64,000 bases of DNA from Plasmodiophora brassicae (GCA_039704465.1 JASFAU010000004.1:310001-374000); one strand, 5' to 3'; shown: positions 9,596 through 19,850, numbered from the stretch's first letter. The notes: generated by a model from the letters alone, not told the origin. Numbers and translations: made by a program.

Positions 9596-11132
9596 ATGCG
9601 CGATGACGGGACCGGCGTGCTGGCGGCGGGTCGTGAGGCGGGCCTGGTGGACGGGCGCCATCTGCAACGCGTTCTGCAGGGGAGATCGCGGGCGCGCGTG
9701 CGGGCGGTGACGGCCGGCGCCGTGTGCCGCATGGCGATCACCGCAATGGACGCGTGCGCAGGTCGCCTGCTGTGTGCCGCGGGTCGCCGGGCGACCGTTG
9801 TCGACGCGGCCGCCGTTGCCGTGCGAGCCGAGTTCGCAGGGCGCCACGTTCTCACAGGTCGCGTGTGGATGTGTGCCGCGCCCAGCGACGCTGACCTGAC
9901 GATGCTAGGCGCCGTGTTCTATCCCGTCGACGCCGGCCTGCTGGTCGTGGCCGACCGGTCCGGGCACGTTCGCCTCGTCGACGGGTCGAGGATGGAAAGC
10001 GCCCTCGACCTGCCCGTCAGCAGCGAGATGATCGGGCACCTGGCAATCTCGCCGGCCAACCCGACCGTAGTGGGCCCCCCTGCGATTCATCACGCGCGAT
10101 GGGTGCTGATGATGCTGCAGGTCGTGGCGTGCAGCGTGTCGGAGGAGGCGGGCGTGCGCCTCGTGGATCTTCGCTCAGGCGCGCGTACCCACGTGCTGGC
10201 GTACCCGTCCGGCGCCAGGGTCACCGCCCTAGCCTGGTCGCCATGTGACCCGCACGTCTGCGTCGCTGGGTACACCGACGAGCACGTCCTTCTGTGGGAC
10301 ATCCGGCGTCCAGGTGTGCCAGATGACGAACGGTACCGGGCGTCGCCCCCCTGTCTGACCTGCGCTGCTGCCTGCCAGATCCGCTGCACAACGTCGCCCT
10401 GTCGTCGGCGACCGACCATCGGCGTTCGATGATTACGGGCCTGCGGTTCTCTGCGTTCGCCGACACGGTACTTGCATGTGCTGGTGTCGACGAGGCGCGC
10501 ATGCCCTGCAGGCTGACACGGGACGCCCACACCAGGTGTTTGCTGCCGCTGCCAATGGCCTCCTGCACGGGGTGGACGTTCGTACGGGTCGGCGCGGGCT
10601 GTCGTTCGTGACGGACGATTATCGGCGATCACCGATTCAGTACGACGACGAGTGGCGCTGGTGCCGGGCGATTGCGCTGATCGTTTGCCCATAGGTTCAC
10701 GGTGATCAACGACTGGAACTGTGTCGCGTACCCCAGTGGGCCTGGAGCCCTGCTGTTCGGCCTCGAATCGGCCCGCCTGCCGCCGGTGGGCAACGTACAG
10801 TCTGGCCTGGCCGACGTCACCGCCCTGGCCTTCGATCGCGACCTCCTTGTATGGCTGTTGTACTGCTCGGGCGTCGTCTGCACCCGTTCTGATTCGCGCG
10901 TCCCATGAAGACCCTGTTCAGCGGAGACAGCGACGGCGTCGTTGTCGTTCACCGCCCCGTCTGGTCGTCGCCTGCTGAGTCCGACTCTGCCCCTGGCGAC
11001 CTGTCTGCCGAGTTCAGCGACGTGGAATTCGCACCCTGTACGGGTCAGGGGCGCGTCCCATGCCAGAATGGTGTATTGAGCGGATGCGTTGGATGCACTA
11101 GGACCTACCCGTCAATGCTCGACAGGGGGTGA
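9596..11132 (+). CDS. ERCC8/CSA-like WD40 repair protein (multi-exon)
   Basis: The ATG at 9596 opens a WD40 propeller. The key block after splicing is VRLVDLRSGARTHVL and ALAWSPCDPHVCVAGY, then HVLLWDIRRP, closely following CSA blades. Introns supported by alignment: 10067..10120 (54 nt, stopless), 10314..10378 (65 nt, phase 1) and 10849..10910 (62 nt, ending AAG), which joins DRDLL to TLFSGDSDG, the final blade. Between 10440 and 10700 at least one more intron is needed; RWFTVINDW is restored if a 34-nt intron ends at 10694, but this is uncertain. CSA is the substrate receptor of a CUL4-DDB1 ligase in transcription-coupled repair. An upstream in-frame extension to 9458 was rejected as ankyrin-gene debris. 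Confidence 0.68.
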
Positions 11133-11226
11133 AGCCCAGGGGACAGCGCGGGAGCAGATGGCGAAATCTCGGGCGACGGCGCCGATGGCCGGATCCCGGG
11201 CGACGGCGCCGACGGGCGAATGTCGT

Positions 11227-11718
11227 TCAGAGCTGGCAGCACGAACCCGTTGCGAATGCCCGCGTGCGACGTCGCCCCCAGCTCGACGCCGTCGTCGGAT
11301 TCAATCCGCTTCCAGAGCACCTGGCCAGCACTACTGTGAGATATCGTTGTGCCGCGTCCTGGGCACGCCCGACTACCCGAACAGGCAGGGCGGCGGCCGC
11401 AACCAGCAGGCAGATGCCGATAACAACAACGACGGTTTCGGCGGGTTGGATCGCGTGCGAACCCGGTGGGCCCACGGCCGGCAGGATGGCGGCCAGGGTG
11501 ATGACGCCCAGCGTCAGCAGCACGGCCGACCTGATCATGACCTTGCGCCATGTGAACGTCGTCGCCCTGTCGCCGGCGTCGCCGCTGGACGCGTCCAGGT
11601 CGGCGTATTGCATCACGACGACGACGTCGTAGATGGATCGATCTGTACCGTCGGGTTGCCACACAGGCGAGATTCCAGTGAATCGTGTCTCCACGCGACG
11701 GAAGGCTGGGTACGCGTT
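11227..11718 (-). CDS. Putative small membrane protein (5' end unresolved)
   Basis: An open minus-strand frame has two hydrophobic segments, one around AVLLTLGVITLAAILPAVG and the other around TVVVVIGICLLVAAAALP, separated by a short Pro/Gly linker, then a basic tail. No ATG precedes the coding-like N-terminal part. A TAG acceptor-like site at about 11719 suggests an upstream exon between here and the H+-ATPase stop at 11838. No family recognised. Confidence 0.35.
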   Translation of the reverse strand, partial: NAYPAFRRVETRFTGISPVWQPDGTDRSIYDVVVVMQYADLDASSGDAGDRATTFTWRKVMIRSAVLLTLGVITLAAILPAVGPPGSHAIQPAETVVVVIGICLLVAAAALPVRVVGRAQDAAQRYLTVVLARCSGSGLNPTTASSWGRRRTRAFATGSCCQL

Positions 11719-11837
11719 CTATCGAGGCACGAGACTAGCACTGCTGCTGGCTGGGGCACCGGGCGTCGTTGCACAATGGCGCTGGCGTGGGTCTCTATTG
11801 CTGGCGCTCGTTCGTTCGTTCGTCGCCCCCGCCGGCT

Positions 11838-14401
11838 CTACAGCTTGAGCCACCTCAGGGTCGCCACTTTGACGAGATCGTTGACGAGGAACGCGCAGGC
11901 GAACGAGTACGCGACGACGACGGCGCTCTTCCACAGCGGGAGGCTGGGGATGATGATGCCCAGCGTGGCGATGATCAGGACGAGGGCGGCGACGGTCAGC
12001 GACACGCCCAGCAGGACCCAGCCGGGTCGTGTCGCGTTCGGCCCGTACGAGCAGGCCCGGTTGCGGACGCTGAACAGCGTGAAGAAGCCGAAGAAGTACA
12101 GGAGGACGAAGTTGAACGTGTGCAACTGGCCCGTGTCGCCCGCTAGGTCGAGCGGGCCCGCCCCGATGTACAGCAGGCCGATCGATTCGCCGACGCAGAC
12201 CATGCCGAGGATCGTGGAGGCCAGCGCCAGGCGCCCGACGTCGAACGTGGTCGGCCGGGGCGACCCGGTCACCCGGTCCGTCGAGATCGCGATCGTGACA
12301 AAGTCGACGAGGAACAGCAGGACGACGATGTCGACGGCGTCGATGACGACGTAGTGCTCGGGCGTGACCAGGTACGCCAGGACGACGTAGACGACCTGCT
12401 GGCACGTCTTGATGATCTTGTTCAGCATCCAGGTCACGATGCGCTGGTGCGTCTCGCGGCCGACCTCGACGAGGGCCAGCGCGCCGGCCAGGCCCTCGTG
12501 CGTCAGGACGGCCGAGGCGGCGCCCTTGGCGATGTCGGTCGCGTTCGACATGGCGATGCCGACCTCGGCGAGCTTCAGCGCCGGCGCGTCGTTGACGCCG
12601 TCGCCCGTCATGCCGACGACGTGGCCCGCCTGTTGCAGGGCGCGGATCACGCCGTGCTTGTCCTCCGGGTACACGTCGCCGAACCCGTCGACGGACGACC
12701 AGTCGACGCCGACGATCTCCAGGTCGCCGCCGCCGCCGCCGCCGCCCTTCCTACGCCGGTACGCGTCCAGGCTGATGACGCGGTCGCCGATCGAGACGGC
12801 CGCCGCCGTCTGCCGCCCGATCCGGGTCGCGTCCCCCGTCAGCATCTTGACGGTGACGCCCAGCGCCCGCAGGCGCTCGACGACGTCCTTCGAGTCGGCG
12901 CGCGGCGGGTCGTAGACGGCGACCAGGCCGACGAAGCGCAGCGCCGGCCCGGTGGCAGTGGACCGGGCGACGGCCAGCGCCCGGTACCCGCTGCCGGCCC
13001 AGCGGTCGACGACGGCGCTGATGCTGGCGGCGACGGCGTCGGCGTCCTGGCAGAGCGGGACGACGGAGGCGACGGCGCCCTTAACGGCGCTGAACGCGGC
13101 GCCGGTGTCGGCGTCGACGACGTGGCCCTCGGTGCGGCGTGTGCTCGGGTCGAACGGCGTGAAATCCGTCTGCCTGTACCGGGCCAACGCCCGCTGCACG
13201 AGACCGCGCCGCTCGGCCTGGTCGCAGAACGCGCTGTCGATCGGGTCGTGGTTCGCCGCGCTCGACGCCAGGTACCCGGTCGTGAGGACGGCGTCGTCGT
13301 CGCCGTCGGGCGCGTGCACGTCGACGATGGTGAGGCGGTTCTCCGTGATGGTCCCCGTCTTGTCGGAGCAGAGCACCGTCATCGAGGCGGCGTCCTCGGT
13401 GGCGTTCAGACGCGTGACCAGGACGCCGCGCCGGGCGAGCTCGACGGACCCGAGCGCCATCGTCACCGTGAACATGGCGGGCAGCGCGATCGGGATGCCG
13501 CTCGTCAGCAGCAGCAGCATGAGCGGGATGACGGCGACGGTGTCGTCGCCACGGGCCGCCGTGACGACGAAGGCGACGGCGACGCAGACGACGACCATGG
13601 CGAGCAGGGCTCGTGTCACGAGGCCGATCACGTGGTCCGTGTGCGTCTTCGGCGCCGACGTCTGCACCAGCGACACGGTGCGCCCGAACACGGTGCCGGC
13701 GCCGACGCGCACGACCTGGCAGGTCGCCTCGCCGCGCACGACCGTGCTCCCGGACAGGACCTCGTCGTTCGCCGCCTTGGCCATCGGCTGCGACTCGCCG
13801 GTCAGCGCCGACTGGTCCGCCGACACTGTGTGTGCGATCGTTTCGTTCATGGGTGGGCGAGACGCGCGCGACAACGACAGCACGTACGTTGGCCCTGGAC
13901 GATGACGAGGTCGGCGGGGACGACGTCGCCGAGGCGGACGCGGACAACGTCGCCGCGGACGAGGTCCCTGGACGGGGCGTCGGCCCAGGCGCCGTCGCGT
14001 AGGACGCGGGCGCGCACCTCGAGGCGGGCGCGCAGGCGGCGCACGGCGGCGCGGGCGCGCACCTCCTGGACGAACCCGAGGACGGCGTTGGTGACCAGCA
14101 GGACGCCGATGATGTAGGCGACCGTGTACTTGCGGACCCAGGGCAGGCAGGCGACGACGATGGTCACCTCGAGCATGTAGGCGGTCAGGCCCGTGAACTT
14201 CCTCAGGAACAGGCCGACCGGGTTCGCCTCCGCCTGCACCGTCTCGTTGTACCCGTCGGCGGCGCGCTGCGCGTCGACCTGCGCGCCCGACAACCCGCGC
14301 GACACGTCCGCTGCCGGCAGCGGCCGCTCGTTGTCGTCCGCCGCCGCCGCCACCGCCGCTATCGGGACGACGGCGACCGCCTCACGACCGCCCGGGTCCA
14401 T
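11838..14401 (-). CDS. Plasma-membrane P3A-type H+-ATPase
   Basis: Exons 14401..13888 and 13825..11838 give 833 aa from the ATG at 14401. Present in order are the N-terminal cytosolic region, TM1-2 (LEVTIVVACLPWVRKYTV), the actuator motif LTGES, the phosphorylation site CSDKTGTITENRL, MLTGDA and the hinge MTGDGVNDAPALK, then six C-terminal membrane helices. Length and order fit fungal/plant/protist proton pumps, which hydrolyse ATP to export protons and energise uptake. The 62-nt intron 13826..13887 (GTACGT) is phase 1 and joins VIVQGQ to LSADQSALTGES. A Gly run (residues about 545-552) lies before the hinge. The long C-terminal autoinhibitory tail of plant pumps is missing. Very GC-rich, so long antisense frames overlap it. 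Confidence 0.93.
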
Positions 14402-15054
14402 TGCCGGTTAATAACGTGCGGGATCGGTCCTGTGTCGCGATGGCCGCGCGCGCGCCCCCCGCCTATGGGTCGTTCCCGCCGCCCTTAAGCGATCGCGACG
14501 ACGAGACTTGGGCGTGTAACCTGGACGGGCGAGCGGGCGACGCCGCAGGGGACCCACCGGTTGCGCCCGGACCGCCGATGACGTCGAATACTATTGTGAC
14601 GGGACGAGCGCGCGCGGTCGATCCTGTGGTAGTACGTAAAGGGTGGCGGGTCCACGCTCGTGGTACGGGTCGCATCGGATCGGATCGATGACGCGCATCG
14701 TGGACGGCGCGCCGTTCCTCGTATATGATCCAGGGCAGCAGCTGGACGGTTGACGTTGTGGTGTGCCTCAGGGAGCGTCTCGCTTCTAAGTCATGCCGGT
14801 TCAACCTGGGTCCGCACGTGGAGCGACGTTGTTGTATACGCGACGGTCGATCAATGCCGCATCTGCTTCCCGCGTCCCTATGTTCCCCGTACTATGCAAT
14901 ACGTCTGGCACCATCAGAACTATGGAACATCGCAGCATAGGCGTCGATTGTCGATCGTGAAGTCGGCGGTCCGGCACGGCCGCGGTCCCGACCGGTTTAC
15001 AGAGCACCGCGCCGTCGCGTTGATACGTACAGTAGAAAGGGCTCTGGTCGGTGC
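14402..15054. other. Upstream region of the H+-ATPase, no gene recognised
   Basis: The 5' flank of the H+-ATPase is GC-rich to about 14700 and then grades into repeat-rich DNA. Minus-strand open frames (14463-14804 and 14801-15058) have no recognisable domain. The second continues into the dispersed repeat that starts at 15055, so it may be the 3' part of a decayed duplicated gene. Confidence 0.4.
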
Positions 15055-15295
15055 CCACTATTCCGTACGTGCTGATACGACGTCAAGGTCGACCTCGTAT
15101 ACGGGCGGCCGTTGTTCTTGTCTTCGCACATGCAATACACAGTCTCCATTGCTCGCCAGCACAACCGCTGCGTCTAGCGGCTCGCTGGAGCCTGCCCGGC
15201 GCCGCCGGCCGCGCACATCGCCAGGTGTAAGGCGTCTTCGTCGCGGAGCGAGGAGTTTATTCGACGTTTACCTGGTGATCGTCATCGATGCCTCT
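15055..15295. repeat. Dispersed repeat R1, copy 1
   Basis: About 240 bp starting CGTACGTGCTGATACG and running through the CAGCACAACCGCTGCG and CATCGATGCC blocks. It matches 18596-18840 in the same order and orientation with scattered substitutions and small indels. On the minus strand both copies can be read as a Cys-containing peptide (CVLHVRRQEQ in copy 1, CLHVRIKEEQ in copy 2), so R1 may derive from a duplicated coding exon. Confidence 0.65.
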
Positions 15296-15800
15296 CGCTG
15301 GTTCCGGCGTTGTAAATCCAGGCAAGATCGGCTGCTGTCTGCTGGTCCCCGTCTCGTAACGCCGAGCAGCCGTTGAACGGTACGACGGGGCGCCAACCAT
15401 ACCACGATACGCGTCCCGGGCAGCCAGGTGCGGCGGTGACGTCCTATCCGTCGGAATCGCGTCGATATCAAATTCCAGGAGCACATTGAGCAGCAAGTCC
15501 ACGATGTCGTGGTAGGGACCAGGGACGGCTGTGCAATGGGGCCGCCGCTGGGTACGTTGACCTGGCATTAACGTGATCCCGCGGACATTCAGCAGCAGAG
15601 AGATGATGTCCTGGCGATCAGCTCTGACTTCGCAGTGCAGGGGGCGTCTGCCTGCGCCTGTCCAGCACACTGCCGTCGACCCCGGAAGGCGCAGTAGGCA
15701 CGCCATATCAACTCCGGTTCGCCATGGGCGTATGCGATCCAGTGCAGCAACTTCAATCCGTCGGCCCACGTCGCGGTACGGATCACTGATCCTGCATCCC
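15257..15800 (-). pseudogene. Decayed SKP1-ankyrin gene (ankyrin part)
   Basis: Minus-strand pieces in shifting frames match the ankyrin region of ANK1: ADRQDIISLLLNVRGI, IPTDRTSPPHLAARDA and a degraded LLHWIAYAHGEPEL in another frame. Stops and frameshifts interrupt every repeat, and the SKP1-like and signal-peptide parts are absent. Confidence 0.7.
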
Positions 15801-15825
15801 CCTCTGCAGCGAGACGACCGCGGAC

Positions 15826-15867
15826 CGACAGCAGGCGGTCAACGCGTGAGTCAGTTGAACCCTGACA
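15826..15867. repeat. 42-bp repeat R2, copy 1
   Basis: CGACAGCAGGCGGTCAACGC followed by GTGAGTCAGTTGAACCCTGA and two more bases recurs at 19948-19989 with one substitution. The second copy overlaps the stop of a gypsy remnant, so R2 could be the edge of a degraded retroelement. Confidence 0.65.
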
Positions 15868-15941
15868 GTTTGACCGACTACCATGCCGAAGAAGCGACAC
15901 GACGAGCCCGCGGCCATGATTAATGTTGTTCCGCGCGTTGT

Positions 15942-16478
15942 GTCGATGTGGAACCACTGCAAAGGCGGTCAGGATGTCGTTTCCCGGCAGCCCAAGAACG
16001 TTAAGGTGGACTCCCGGTCCCTGACGTCGAGAGGTTTCATCTATGTCCGGTTTGTGATGTCGTCGTTGCTGAACGCGCACATGCTGCATTGCCTGCTGTG
16101 TCGAATTCGGAAATGATCTCCGATTTTAACAGCTAGGCATATCTCAACCACCAAAAGTCCTTCAGCGACTTTCTCTGCAAGTTCTCCTGACGTCATTCCA
16201 TGCGAGGGCACCCAGTGTGCGACAACGTCGCAGAGAATGTCGCTGAAGGACTTTTGGTGGTTGAGATATGCCTTCCACTTGTGATAGCTGTTAAAATCGG
16301 AGATCATTTCCGAATTCGACACAGCAAGTAATGCAGCATGTGCGCGTTCAGCAACGACGACATCACAAACCGGACATAGATGAAACCTCTCGACGTCAGG
16401 GACCTGGAGTCCACCTTAACGTTCTTGGGCTGCCGGGAAACGACATCCTGACCGCCTTTGCAGTGGTTCCACATCGAC
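15942..16478. repeat. Large foldback palindrome (arms about 240 bp)
   Basis: The left arm from GTCGATGTGGAACCACTGC at 15942 to about 16181 is repeated in reverse complement at about 16229-16478. The loop is about 45 bp and contains one TGACGTCA-like site. Identity is very high over most of the arm, with a small insertion (TTCCACTTGTGATAG) in the right arm. Both arms give mirror-image open frames, so none is taken as a gene. Confidence 0.85.
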
Positions 16479-16637
16479 CCAGTGCGGAAGAACATCGTGG
16501 TGAGGAGGAAGCGCTCCAAACATGCACGGTCAACCTGTGCTCGACCAAGCACAGTCGGAATCACAAGAGTTGCTACGAGCTCATTCATTCCTCCAGGACG
16601 ATCCGCAGGCGCGAAGAGCCAGAGCAGCCAAGCCGCC

Positions 16638-16753
16638 GGGGTCGATGGCTACAATAAATATGCCTCACTCCGATTAACCTGACTTGGGCAATTTTCGACG
16701 ACGTCGAGTTTCTTCAATACCAGCGCTCGTTTGTCCAAAGACGCATCCTGTGG
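16638..16753. repeat. Dispersed repeat R3, copy 1
   Basis: Starts GGGGTCGATGGCTACAATAA and ends AAGACGCATCCTGTGG. It matches 19011-19139 in the same orientation with about ten differences. Together with R1 this shows that 15.0-16.8 kb and 18.6-19.1 kb are related blocks. Confidence 0.7.
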
Positions 16754-17029
16754 AGGGAACAAGTGGAATGAACTTTTCCAATCTCCATGACGCTGGACTC
16801 GCTAGATGACATATAGGTGATGTCGACATTTACCTAACAGCATCGTTAGCTAAAACACAGGATCCCAACCGGTGGGCAACCGTACGGTCAGATGCAGCGC
16901 TACAGTGCAATCCGAACCTCGTTTGCAACAACACAATGGTCTGCGGACGCCGGACTCCGGAGTTCAAGTCTGCGGGCTGCGGCCAGGGGCGGCGGCCATG
17001 GCCCTGTCATAACTCCGTGGCCAGATTTT

Positions 17030-17100
17030 ATGACGTCATGACGTCATAAAGGCGTCATAAGGCGTCATAAGGCGTCATAAGGCGTCATAAGGCGTCATAA
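17030..17100. repeat. Array of TGACGTCAT / GGCGTCATAA units (left)
   Basis: Two overlapping TGACGTCAT octamer-type palindromes are followed by AAGGCGTCATAA and four further head-to-tail 10-bp units of GGCGTCATAA. TGACGTCA is the CRE/bZIP consensus. As a subterminal array in a transposon-like context it may instead be a transposase-binding region. Confidence 0.8.
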
Positions 17101-17270
17101 CCACAAAACATATGGCAAGAAGACATGTTGCTGTATTCTTGATAAATCAGGTAGCAGATCATTCGCCGTCTCCCTCGCTGTCCGAATTGGGTAGATCATC
17201 AACAGCACCTGTTTCGGAACAGGCGCGCACGATGGGTCTACTGCAGCCAGCAGACACTGCAACTCCATGA

Positions 17271-17741
17271 TCAGCTCGAACTGCAGCAGGTATCTTGGAC
17301 ACGAAGTCGGTCATTCGTGTAACGATATTCCCGCGAACCCAGGACAGTACCGGAGGGAGCCGGAGAACCAACCGGACGCTCGGAATCAGCCGCGCGTGCA
17401 ATAAACCCATTGCCTGGGAGGAATCGATCGTTCAGGTGGGGGCACACGTTCAAGTGCGACCTCATTCGGGTTGTCGTTGCGATCACATCACCCCCGCAAT
17501 GGTTGCAAACACAACGATCGCCGTCGTCGGCTCCATCATCGTCCCTGGCCTGATAGGGCGCTGTGAAGTGCTGTCTTAACGCTTGCGGTCGCTCTGGAGC
17601 GCTTCGCCGGCCTTGGCATCTCGATTCTGGTGCTGCACGAATGGGGGGACAGTGCGCAGTGCGCAGATTTCGGAGGCCGCGCACCACTGTGTATGACGCC
17701 CTATGACGGGGGCTCTCCGGGATGACGTCATATGACGTCAT
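17271..17741 (-). CDS. BED-type zinc-finger fragment (hAT transposase N-terminus-like)
   Basis: Within a 156-aa frame, residues about 78-104 read CVCNHC, ATTTRM, then RSHLNVC, the C-x2-C ... H-x4-C pattern of BED fingers found at the N-terminus of hAT transposases and some host regulators. The preceding segment is acidic (ARDDDGADDGD). Downstream the frame diverges; a second frame (17159-17410) ending DDLPNSDSEGDGE could be a spliced continuation. No DDE core is present in the 0.85-kb unit. Confidence 0.45.
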   Translation of the reverse strand: MTSYDVIPESPRHRASYTVVRGLRNLRTAHCPPIRAAPESRCQGRRSAPERPQALRQHFTAPYQARDDDGADDGDRCVCNHCGGDVIATTTRMRSHLNVCPHLNDRFLPGNGFIARAADSERPVGSPAPSGTVLGSREYRYTNDRLRVQDTCCSSS

Positions 17742-17822
17742 ATTATGACCTCATAATATGACGTCATACTTATGACAGTGCCATGGCATAATATGACGTC
17801 ATACTTATGACAGTGCCATGGC
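17722..17822. repeat. TGACGTCAT array and 35-bp tandem duplication (right)
   Basis: ATGACGTCATATGACGTCAT is followed by two perfect tandem copies of a 35-bp unit (17753-17787 and 17788-17822), each containing TATGACGTCATACTTATGAC. At least four TGACGTCA palindromes lie within 100 bp. Counterpart of the array at 17030-17100. Confidence 0.85.
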
Positions 17823-17920
17823 GGCGGCCGAGAGTCGAGACCGCCAGTGTCCGCTCCCGCCACCCGCAAGTCCGATCGTCGATCGACCATCTGCAAGTCC
17901 GCGACCCGGGTCGACCCACG

Positions 17921-18374
17921 CCGTTCGAAGACTACATGCGCCATCGGCATGATTGTAGTCTTCATGACCAGTCGGCAGGACATCCGACAGAAGCCTACGC
18001 GTCAGCCTGGGTGTACGAGAGCTGGGAGCAGATCAGCAAGGACACAGTTCTCGTCGACCCGGGTCGACCCGGGTCATGGGCGGGTGCGGCGGGTCTGACC
18101 CGGGTCGACCGGGAACACCCACGGGTCGGGTCGGGTCGACTGGAAACACCCACGGGTCGGGTCGGGTCGACTGGAAACACCCACGGGTCGAGTCGGGTCG
18201 ACCCGCTGCCATCTCTAGGCCCACGTGTTGAGTAGTACTGTGTCCTTGCTGATCTGCTCCCAGCTCTCGTACACCCAGGTTGCTGCGTCCTGACGCGTGG
18301 GCGTCTGTCGGATGTCCTGCCGACTGGCCATGAAGTCTACAATCATGCCGATGGCGCATGTAGTCTTTGAACGG
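17921..18374. repeat. Foldback palindrome with tandem repeats in its loop
   Basis: The left arm 17921-18047, beginning CCGTTCGAAGACTACATG, is inverted at 18238-18374 with a few substitutions and small indels. The loop, about 190 bp, is dominated by GGGTCGGGTCGAC-type sequence, including three tandem 31-bp units at 18111-18204. This is the third foldback in 12 kb. Confidence 0.82.
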
Positions 18375-18595
18375 CTTGTTAATGCCGTGTAGCTTCGAGG
18401 TGAAACCTGCCACCACGACGTCGACCTGGGCAAAGAAAATCAGGCGCCTTCATAGACGTGCACATCTTCCTCCGCCTCGCTGAGGTATCGAGATCGGCGA
18501 ACTTGTCGACGGCACTCGCCTCGTGGTGCGCTGAAAAGCTGTCGAGCATGAGGTCCCTGCCTACCTATATGTAGGTAGACGGCTCACGGCAGTAT

Positions 18596-18840
18596 TTCGT
18601 ACGCGCTGATACGTCAAGGTCGACCTCGTACTGTCTGCTGTTCTTCTTTTATTCGCACATGCAAACAGTGTCCAGTGCTCTCCAGCACAACCGCTGCGAC
18701 CAATGGGTCGCAGGAGCCCACCGGTACCCGGTGCCGGCGCCGGGCCGCATCGCCAGGTAATTTGGCGTCTTCGCCGCAGAGCGAAGAGTTCGAAAGCATA
18801 ACTTTACATACCTGGTGAACTTCATCGATGCCGCTCATTG
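18596..18840. repeat. Dispersed repeat R1, copy 2
   Basis: Matches 15055-15295. A minus-strand frame through it (18614-19006) contains a His/Arg-rich stretch and CLHVRIKEEQ but no known domain. Whether a functional small gene remains here cannot be judged from sequence alone. Confidence 0.6.
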
Positions 18841-19010
18841 CTACGACGTCGAGGATTTGTCGATCAGTACACATGGGGGAAGAGCCGCAGAGGGACCAGA
18901 AATTAAAATCAAAGCTCTTTACGAGACGTGTTCTGGCTGTCGATGCGCATATCAATGGCGAGCCCAGCACAGGCGCCTCATCAGAAGGCAGCTGGGTCAT
19001 GCCCATGCAC

Positions 19011-19139
19011 GGGGTCGATGGCTATATAATAAATATGCCACACTCGGATTGACCTGACTTGGGCAATTTCGACGTCGAGTTCCTTCAATACCAGTGGTGT
19101 TATTTGCTCGATCGTGTTTTCAAAGACGCATCCTGTGGG
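19011..19139. repeat. Dispersed repeat R3, copy 2
   Basis: Starts GGGGTCGATGGCTATATAAT and matches 16638-16753. It lies immediately upstream of the gypsy remnant, so R3 may be part of the same decayed element. Confidence 0.65.
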
Positions 19140-19333
19140 CTATTGTTTAGCTCGGGGAGAAACAGGCTCGCGGGGTCCGATCAGGTCTACGCGAAGCCCT
19201 CTCCGCGCCCAGTCGGGAAACGGGGAGGGGTGCTTAATCCTTACGTCGCTCCATCTCGCCCAACGCCCGTTCGTTCAATCGCCTATCGTGGACATCTCCA
19301 TCATGACATTGGACATTGAGGAGATATAGGCCC

Positions 19334-19850
19334 GCCCTCCATGACCTGTGCTCGCGCAAGGCTGTATCGTCCAACTCCATCGCCGACGACCGCGCTGACT
19401 TCCACCACAAACTCCACGCGGCCCTGCGACGGAACCTAGAACAAGCGGTGTAATCGGTGAAGCGCTTCGCAGACCGGAGCATGATACCGTGCCCGACGTA
19501 CAATAGGAAGGTGATCTCGTTATGCTCCGGAAAGGCGCACTCCAAACAGGCAGGCCCTCATGCGACAAACTCGAAGTCACCATGTTAGGGCCCTACCAGA
19601 TAACAAAGGCCGTCAACCATGTCGCGTTCGAACTCGCGCTGCCCGCCACGTGCCGTATCCACAACGTGTTTCATTCGTCGTTGCTGCAGGAGCCATACGT
19701 CCCAAGCGTTATTAATTCCTGGGCGCCAGCGGGCGCCCCCGGATCCGATCATCATCGAGGACGAAGACGCGCCGCTGTACGTGGTCAAGGACATCCTCGA
19801 TTCGCGGTTCCGGAACGAGCGCCTCATGTAGGTACTCACCTCCCTACGTA
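19334..19850 (+). pseudogene. Remnant 3' end of a Ty3/gypsy chromovirus pol (integrase C-terminus and chromodomain)
   Basis: In one frame KLEVTMLGPYQITKAVNHVA and then FHSSLLQEPYVP match the integrase C-terminal region of gypsy elements. In the next frame IIIEDEDAPLYVVKDILDSR is the start of a chromodomain. Earlier pieces (HHKLHAALRRN, KRFADRS) sit in a third frame. Frameshifts and loss of everything upstream mark it as dead. A different lineage from the element at 55.9-61.2 kb. Confidence 0.8.

Larger units (their letters stand above)
16985..17830. mobile_element. Candidate hAT-like element with BED finger and TGACGTCA subterminal arrays
   Basis: An imperfect terminal inverted repeat is visible: GGCGGCGGCCATGGCCCTG near 16990 against the reverse complement of CAGTGCCATGGCGGCGGCC near 17810. 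Just inside each end is an array of CGTCATAA/TGACGTCAT motifs, and between them lies a minus-strand frame with a BED-type zinc finger. hAT transposons have short TIRs, subterminal repeats and a BED-finger transposase. The transposase catalytic part is absent, so this is non-autonomous or decayed. TSD not secure (GCGGCC on both sides). Confidence 0.5.

Noticed and set aside
11089..12354. 421-codon plus-strand open frame
   Set aside because: Overlaps the 3' end of the H+-ATPase and the small membrane protein in antisense; low-complexity composition and no recognisable fold.
12354..14117. 587-codon plus-strand open frame opposite the H+-ATPase
   Set aside because: A compositional shadow of a very GC-rich gene: Arg/Asp/Gly/Ala-dominated, no domain, entirely antisense to well conserved ATPase motifs.
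16304..16657. Pair of mirrored open frames encoding related peptides
   Set aside because: They are the two arms of the foldback at 15942-16478 read on opposite strands, not paralogous genes.
17030..17100. CRISPR-like array
   Set aside because: Units are 10 bp, head to tail without spacers, in a spliced eukaryotic genome.
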